From contig NZ_JAOQJU010000005.1 of NCBI RefSeq assembly GCF_025567385.1, positions 62,001-126,000 on the forward strand: a DNA stretch of 64,000 bases. The letters run 5' to 3'. The stretch is from Claveliimonas acetigenes (GTDB taxonomy: Bacteria; Bacillota; Clostridia; Lachnospirales; Lachnospiraceae). The notes under the pieces were generated by a model, which saw only the letters and a list, made by a program, of their open reading frames with translations, was not told the DNA's origin and ran no database searches. The translations under genes and the position numbers were made by a program. Below are positions 59,286-64,000 of this stretch, in pieces (the stretch's first letter is position 1; every line of letters begins with the position of its first letter).

Positions 59286-60401
59286 ATGTTAAAAACAAGA
59301 AAGAAAAGAGGAATCCTGTTGCTGCTGATTCTTGCAGCAGCAGGATTCCTGCTGTGGATTTATCAGTTAAACCAAATAGAAAGAGAACCGCTTATGGAAA
59401 ACGAGGGTCGGGAATTTGTCAAGGCTCGCGTCCTCTCCGTCATAGAAGATAACGAAGAAGCCGGAACCTATATCGGCAATCAGACCGTCCTTTTGGAATT
59501 GCTGAGCGGCAGCCATAAAGGCGAAACCCTGGAAGCCCTCAGTTCCTCCAGCTATCTGTATGGCGCCCACTGCCGGGAAGGCATGAAAGTGACCGCCATC
59601 GTTTCAGAATCCCGGGGCGAATTAACAGCCTCCGTGTATAGTTTCTACCGGGAACCAATTGTCTACGGATTCGTCGCTTTCTTCCTGCTCCTGATATGGC
59701 TGCTTGGCGGGAAAAAAGGGTTATGCTCCATTGGAGGCCTTGCCTTCACTTTTTTCCTGATCCTTTACTTCTTCCTTCCATTCATCTACCGGGGATACTC
59801 TCCGGTATTGGGCGCTGTTCTCACTGTCGTCCTCACGACCATTGTTACCATGTTCCTCATTGCAGGATTTACGAAAAAGGCGCTGATTGCAATGCTGGGA
59901 ACTATAACCGGGGTCATTGCGGCAGGTCTTCTTGCCTCCCTATTTGGCAGGCTCGCCCAGGTTACCGGATATAACGTATCCGATATTGAAAACCTGATCT
60001 ACGTTCAGGAACAGACCGGAATCCGGATTGGCGAGCTTCTTTTCTCCGGAATCCTGATTGCCGCGCTGGGAGCTGTCATGGATGTCAGTATGTCTATTGC
60101 ATCCAGTCTCCAGGAAGTATTAGAGCAGAATCCTTCTCTTAACAGAAAAGAATTATTCCAATCCGGTATGCGGATCGGCAAAGATATGATGGGAACCATG
60201 TCCAATACCCTAATTCTCGCCTTTACCGGCGGCTCCATCAACACACTGGTATTCCTCTATGCTTACGCTTATCAATACCAGCAGATCGTCAACATGTATG
60301 ACATCGCTATCGAAATCATGCAGGGAATCGCCTCCAGCTGCGGGGTCATCCTGACCGTTCCGGTGTCCTCACTGCTCTGCGCGGTCATCTATAAAAAGTA
60401 A
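59286..60401 (+). CDS. YibE/F-like membrane protein
   Basis: Integral membrane protein of 371 residues, with helix 1 (about 8-24), an extracellular beta-rich part (about 35-118) and seven or eight further helices. Segments typical of YibE/F are YEFF-type loops such as FTFFLILYFFLPFIYRGYSP and AALGAVMDVSMSIASSLQEV (about 258), and DMMGTMSNTLILAFTGGS (about 298). Function is not known; some relatives lie near metal or phosphate genes. Co-transcription with the wall-bound phosphoesterase (gap 18 bases) suggests a shared role, perhaps in phosphate or nucleotide salvage (inference). GAAAGGAA precedes the ATG. Confidence 0.85.
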   Translation: MLKTRKKRGILLLLILAAAGFLLWIYQLNQIEREPLMENEGREFVKARVLSVIEDNEEAGTYIGNQTVLLELLSGSHKGETLEALSSSSYLYGAHCREGMKVTAIVSESRGELTASVYSFYREPIVYGFVAFFLLLIWLLGGKKGLCSIGGLAFTFFLILYFFLPFIYRGYSPVLGAVLTVVLTTIVTMFLIAGFTKKALIAMLGTITGVIAAGLLASLFGRLAQVTGYNVSDIENLIYVQEQTGIRIGELLFSGILIAALGAVMDVSMSIASSLQEVLEQNPSLNRKELFQSGMRIGKDMMGTMSNTLILAFTGGSINTLVFLYAYAYQYQQIVNMYDIAIEIMQGIASSCGVILTVPVSSLLCAVIYKK

Positions 60402-60404
60402 AAC

Positions 60405-60442
60405 GGTGAAACCGGCACGACTTTCGCCGCGCCGGTTTCACC
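60405..60442 (-). terminator. Hairpin between convergent YibE/F and SLH genes
   Basis: GGTGAAACCGGC (60405-60416) pairs exactly with GCCGGTTTCACC (60431-60442). A T-rich tail (GTTTTACTTTTT) follows only on the minus strand. Confidence 0.7.
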
Positions 60443-60458
60443 AGAACTCTTTCCTTCC

Positions 60459-63400
60459 CTATTCTCCATATGTTTCCATAAACCGCTTTATAATAATCGC
60501 ACATTCCGCACGACTGGCATTGCCCTGTGGATCGAGCCGGAAGGAACCGTCATCATTCGTCTTACCGGTAATAATTTTATTTCCTACCGCCCACTGCATC
60601 GCCTCTTTCGCAAATCCACTTACTCTACCGGCATCCGTGAATTCGCCAAAGTCTGTCTTCCCATTTGTGTCATATCCTTTGTAGCCTGCATAGCGGTACA
60701 TCATCACCGCCATCTGCTCGCGGTTAATCGGATCATTGGTTCCAAAGTAACCACTGTCGGTATATCCGGTAACCACCTTTGCATCAGCCGCCCAGAGAAT
60801 GGCTGTGGTGTACCACTGTTTATCCGCTACATCCGGGAATCTTGCCGTATATGCCACATTCGGTTCTCCTTCTATCCTGTGAAGGATAATCGCAAACTGT
60901 GCACGTACCAGGGTCTCATACGGGGCAAACTGTGTATCGGTTTTTCCCGTCATGGTTTTTTTAACATAATTGTAAGCTACTTCATTGTAGAACCAATCGC
61001 CTTCCTTTACGTCCACATATGGCAACTCCGGCGTCGGCGTTGGATCCGGGGTCGGGTCCGGGGTCGGGTCTGGTGTCGGGTCTGGTGTTGGATCTGGCTT
61101 TGCCTCTTCCTTCAGCTTCCCGGCTGCTTCCTGGAGCCTGTCTGCTGCCGCCTTCACATCTTCTTCTGTAAATCTGTCGCTTCCAAGGATATATTTTGCA
61201 TTCTCAAGAGCACTTAAGAATTCGCTCCAATCTGCATCAGAGGTTCCTTTCTTCTCTGCATCCTGATACTTTTCTACAAGCGCCTGCAATTCGCTCTTAT
61301 CTACCTTCTCAGGTTCCTTTCCTTCCACTGTACTAAAGATATCGATATAGCTTACTACCGGTCCCCACACGGCGTCTGACGCATGTCCAATCTGAATCTC
61401 CAGATTACCGTCGCTGTCAGCCACTGCCTTCGTCTTAATAATATAGGGACTGGAAGCGCTGTTGCTTGCCGTGAAATTCTCATATCCTGCCGCTGTCGTG
61501 CCATTCAGCACCAGCTTCATGGTTCGCGGATAACTTGCATTCGTCCAGCCGGACGGCACATAGAAGCCCATCTCCAAATCATAGGTTTTATTTGCTTCCA
61601 GCCCGAACCGATATACAACACCTACATCCGACGTCGCCTGGTTCCTTGCATAACGGAAAGACTTTCCTCTGGGTGAGCTGTCTGTCGCACCGTCATTCTC
61701 ACACGGCCACGTCTTTGCACCGGTCAGCAGATCCGGATAATTGCCGTCTGCCTGGTACGTATCCACGACGCCCCACTTCTTCCCTGTCTTTGCATCCGCT
61801 CCGTAGAACTGATCTGTCACACTGTTGTTCGATCCAAACGTATCGCCCGAGCTTAAGGTTGTCGGATTCACGTCGCCGCAATTGACAGAATACAAAAGCT
61901 CCGCCTCTTCTTCTGCTTCAAAAAAGCCTTTGACCGTAATATCCTCCTGCACGTTGGTAAGCACGTAAGCGCCGCCTGCCGGATTTAATTGCTCCAGAAT
62001 ATTCCTGCCGTTTACCGTCGCCTTTATCAGAGAAGCATTCTCTGCCGGGGTAAATGTCAGACGTACTGTTCCGCCTTTTTCTACCTTCGTCTTGTCTGCC
62101 GTAACGATGCCATCCTCAGAAGAAGCCGCCGTTATCTGGAAGGTATCCGTATCTTCAACGGCTGTATCTGCTGTCTTGGGATAAAATTCAAACTTATCAA
62201 AGTTCGGCGTATAGTTTGTAAGTACATTATATTTAATATTTGCCGGAATCTTAACGCCGCCCTGGTGGATACCGTTCGTAACAATCTTTGAATTGTCATT
62301 ATAAATCTTAATCGTATTTTTACCAGCTTTCAGCTCTACAGGAATGACCTGTGAACGGAAGGTCTCATCACTGTATGTATTGCGGAAGACTACCTTCTTT
62401 GCCTCGCCGCCATTTACAGAGAAGGATGCGTACCGCTCTGTCATCTGTGCATTATATGCATGCTCACCAAACAGCTCACCGCTTGACTGATAAACTGCCA
62501 TATTGTATGTGCCCGCTGACGGAACTTCTACCGTAATCGTAAGACTGTTCTTATCAACTGCCTCCCCAAGATCTACAAAACGTCCCCGTCCGTAAACTTC
62601 AAATTCCGGATCGTCCGGCTCAATTACTTCTACGCTGTTAGCTGCTTTGATACCTGCAACATAGCTTCCTGCTGAAGCAAACGTTGTAACATTTGTGTTA
62701 TTTCCTACGGCTGCCTCTCCGGTAAAGCTTCCGCTCTCTGCTTCTACAACTGCAGTCGGCTCTACAACTGCCTGGGATACCTCTACATAATCCAGACTGA
62801 TTTCTTTGTCAGTATCAATGTCTATGATATTGATACCCTTCTGCATAAATACTGTCTGGTATGCATTTGCCCATTGATTATCTGTCTTTTTGAGAGAAAC
62901 CGCCGCTGTCTTATGATTCAGATTTACCGTATCATTATCCTGATAAATATTTGCTGTTGCATTTTCTTTCGAAGCATAGCGAAGCTTCAACGTATACATA
63001 CCATTATCCGGTACGATTACATTTACCCTCAGACCACCGCCTTTTGTTACACTTGTCTTTTCCAGACCGGTTACATAGTCAATGCTTCCTTCACGTTCTG
63101 TTGTAAGAGCTGTCTTATTTCCTGCAAGTTCATTGAATTCTGAAAGTTCTGCTTCATAAACTTTATTAAATTCCGTATCAGTCTCTTCCGGTCCTTTGTA
63201 AGTAAGATAGATACAGTCAATATCTGCGGAACGGGTAACATCCACACCGACAATTCTTACTGTATGATTGCCTGCTGTCAAATACACATAGGTACTGTAC
63301 ATACCGCCCATTCCAAAACTAAGCGTAGTCGGAAGTACCATACGCTCTGTCTGTTTGCCGTCAATAATCAAATCCTGATAAGCAGTATATGGTGTATTCT

Positions 63401-64000
63401 GAGTCGGATCGGCAGTATTACATCCATTTCCCGCTGTATATACCATGTCATATTTATAATATCCATTCTGTGGAACCGTAACCTGAATATCCACGCCAGA
63501 CTGTGCACTCTGCACCCAGCCCACTCTTCTTCTTCCGGACTGCGCGATATTTCCGGCTGCATCTGCAGGTGCCGCGCCACCGAATAAAGAACCATTTTCT
63601 GCTTCATATTTTTCTTTCCATGTGGAGCTTAAGAAACCCGTTGGCTCATCATCTGTCGCTTTTGTCACTGTGATACGGTATCCGCTCATCTCCAGCATAT
63701 CAGATACCGGTACTGTTACTTTACCACCTATGATTTCTACGGCGCCTTCTTTTACGATTCTCGGCTCTTCTGCCACACCATGAAAACCAGTGTAGTCTGT
63801 TGCCTCAATTTTGATATGTACCCTGTCTTCTCCCCGGAAGGTCTCTGAATCCTCAATGTTGTCCAGTACAATATTACCAGCTCCATTCAGCCCGCCGAAT
63901 ATAACACTGGCGCTCTTCTTATTATTATCAAGAGACGCTGCTCCATAAAAATCATGCTTTTCTGCATTAGATGTCTGAATCGGAAGGTAATGTCCTGACA
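60459..64000 (-). CDS. Large SLH-anchored protein with carbohydrate-binding-type modules (5' end outside window)
   Basis: The reading frame stays open to the right edge, so the N-terminus with any signal and catalytic domain is missing; a GTG at 63776 is internal. From the edge inward (about 1180 residues): a beta-sandwich segment ending a likely glycosidase domain (KSASVIFGGLNGAGNIVLD), a CBM35/CBM6-like module (YEAENGSLFGG...HTVRIVG), two more of that type (VYEAELSEF..., VEAESGSFTG...), a bacterial repeat (VTADKTKVEKGGTVRLTFTPAENA), a malectin-like module (YSVNCGDVNPTTLSSGDTF), FIVAR, a (DPTP)n linker and three SLH repeats. It should bind and perhaps cut polysaccharide at the surface. Its SLH triplet is intermediate between the arabinanase-cluster type and the others. 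Confidence 0.82.
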   Translation of the reverse strand, partial: SGHYLPIQTSNAEKHDFYGAASLDNNKKSASVIFGGLNGAGNIVLDNIEDSETFRGEDRVHIKIEATDYTGFHGVAEEPRIVKEGAVEIIGGKVTVPVSDMLEMSGYRITVTKATDDEPTGFLSSTWKEKYEAENGSLFGGAAPADAAGNIAQSGRRRVGWVQSAQSGVDIQVTVPQNGYYKYDMVYTAGNGCNTADPTQNTPYTAYQDLIIDGKQTERMVLPTTLSFGMGGMYSTYVYLTAGNHTVRIVGVDVTRSADIDCIYLTYKGPEETDTEFNKVYEAELSEFNELAGNKTALTTEREGSIDYVTGLEKTSVTKGGGLRVNVIVPDNGMYTLKLRYASKENATANIYQDNDTVNLNHKTAAVSLKKTDNQWANAYQTVFMQKGINIIDIDTDKEISLDYVEVSQAVVEPTAVVEAESGSFTGEAAVGNNTNVTTFASAGSYVAGIKAANSVEVIEPDDPEFEVYGRGRFVDLGEAVDKNSLTITVEVPSAGTYNMAVYQSSGELFGEHAYNAQMTERYASFSVNGGEAKKVVFRNTYSDETFRSQVIPVELKAGKNTIKIYNDNSKIVTNGIHQGGVKIPANIKYNVLTNYTPNFDKFEFYPKTADTAVEDTDTFQITAASSEDGIVTADKTKVEKGGTVRLTFTPAENASLIKATVNGRNILEQLNPAGGAYVLTNVQEDITVKGFFEAEEEAELLYSVNCGDVNPTTLSSGDTFGSNNSVTDQFYGADAKTGKKWGVVDTYQADGNYPDLLTGAKTWPCENDGATDSSPRGKSFRYARNQATSDVGVVYRFGLEANKTYDLEMGFYVPSGWTNASYPRTMKLVLNGTTAAGYENFTASNSASSPYIIKTKAVADSDGNLEIQIGHASDAVWGPVVSYIDIFSTVEGKEPEKVDKSELQALVEKYQDAEKKGTSDADWSEFLSALENAKYILGSDRFTEEDVKAAADRLQEAAGKLKEEAKPDPTPDPTPDPTPDPTPDPTPTPELPYVDVKEGDWFYNEVAYNYVKKTMTGKTDTQFAPYETLVRAQFAIILHRIEGEPNVAYTARFPDVADKQWYTTAILWAADAKVVTGYTDSGYFGTNDPINREQMAVMMYRYAGYKGYDTNGKTDFGEFTDAGRVSGFAKEAMQWAVGNKIITGKTNDDGSFRLDPQGNASRAECAIIIKRFMETYGE
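61031..61095 (-). repeat. Pro/Thr/Asp linker-coding tandem repeat
   Basis: Five to six near-identical 12-base units (ggggtcgggtcc and variants on the plus strand) encode the (PDPT)n linker between FIVAR and SLH modules. Confidence 0.85.

Noticed and set aside
63776..63776. GTG at 63776 as the start of the last SLH gene
   Set aside because: The frame continues without a stop to the window edge with domain-like sequence, and no ribosome binding site or signal peptide is found at this GTG.

Overview
The window comes from a low-to-mid GC Gram-positive gut anaerobe, most likely a member of the Lachnospiraceae (Clostridia). The basis is the gene order rpsF-ssb-rpsR and gdpP-rplI-dnaB, the strong AGGAGG-type ribosome binding sites, the clostridial 2[4Fe-4S] ferredoxin, and the many secreted S-layer-homology (SLH) glycosidases. 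I cannot name a genus or species from sequence alone.

Layout: (1) 0.1-5.4 kb: a ferredoxin gene, then a minus-strand four-gene sugar ABC importer of the YtfQ/YtfR/YtfT/YjfF type (galactofuranose/arabinose-like sugars). (2) 5.5-17.3 kb: mostly minus-strand housekeeping genes: dnaB, rplI, a GdpP-like c-di-AMP phosphodiesterase, galE, a sugar nucleotidyltransferase, an ArgD-type aminotransferase, rpsR/ssb/rpsF, a DUF951 protein, a class B sortase and a UPF0597 cysteine desulfidase-like protein. (3) 17.3-41.9 kb: about 25 kb of consecutive minus-strand genes for six very large SLH-anchored proteins with LamG, Ig-like, GH43 and GH51 modules, plus one SLH-anchored leucine-rich-repeat protein. Together they look like a surface arabinan/arabinoxylan degradation apparatus. 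A 129-base run of N interrupts the GH51 gene. (4) 42.1-46.9 kb: an operon ridA - aminotransferase - DUF819 transporter-like protein - M14-type deacylase, with a divergent YheO-like regulator. (5) 46.9-51.0 kb: a solute-binding lipoprotein, a YesM-type sensor kinase and an AraC-type response regulator, with no permeases. (6) 51.0-52.9 kb: a visibly AT-rich two-gene island coding for a HipA-like kinase and a DUF3037 protein. (7) 53.0-56.9 kb: a Gld-like ABC exporter cluster with a DUF4340 protein. (8) 57.1-64.0 kb: an SLH-anchored metallophosphoesterase with a YibE/F membrane protein on the plus strand, then the C-terminal part of another large SLH protein with carbohydrate-binding-type modules that runs off the right edge.

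Working model (inference): endo-arabinanase and several GH43/GH51 arabinofuranosidases are held at the wall by C-terminal SLH triplets and cut arabinan outside the cell. The released sugars could enter through the YtfQRT-YjfF importer, and the sensor kinase/AraC regulator with its lipoprotein could report sugar availability. The SLH-coding 3' ends are patchwork copies of one another, which points to recombination among the paralogs. The most novel-looking items are the HipA-like/DUF3037 island with a 15-bp palindrome over its promoter, the RidA/aminotransferase/DUF819/deacylase module, and several exact palindromes placed in or over promoters of the SLH genes.
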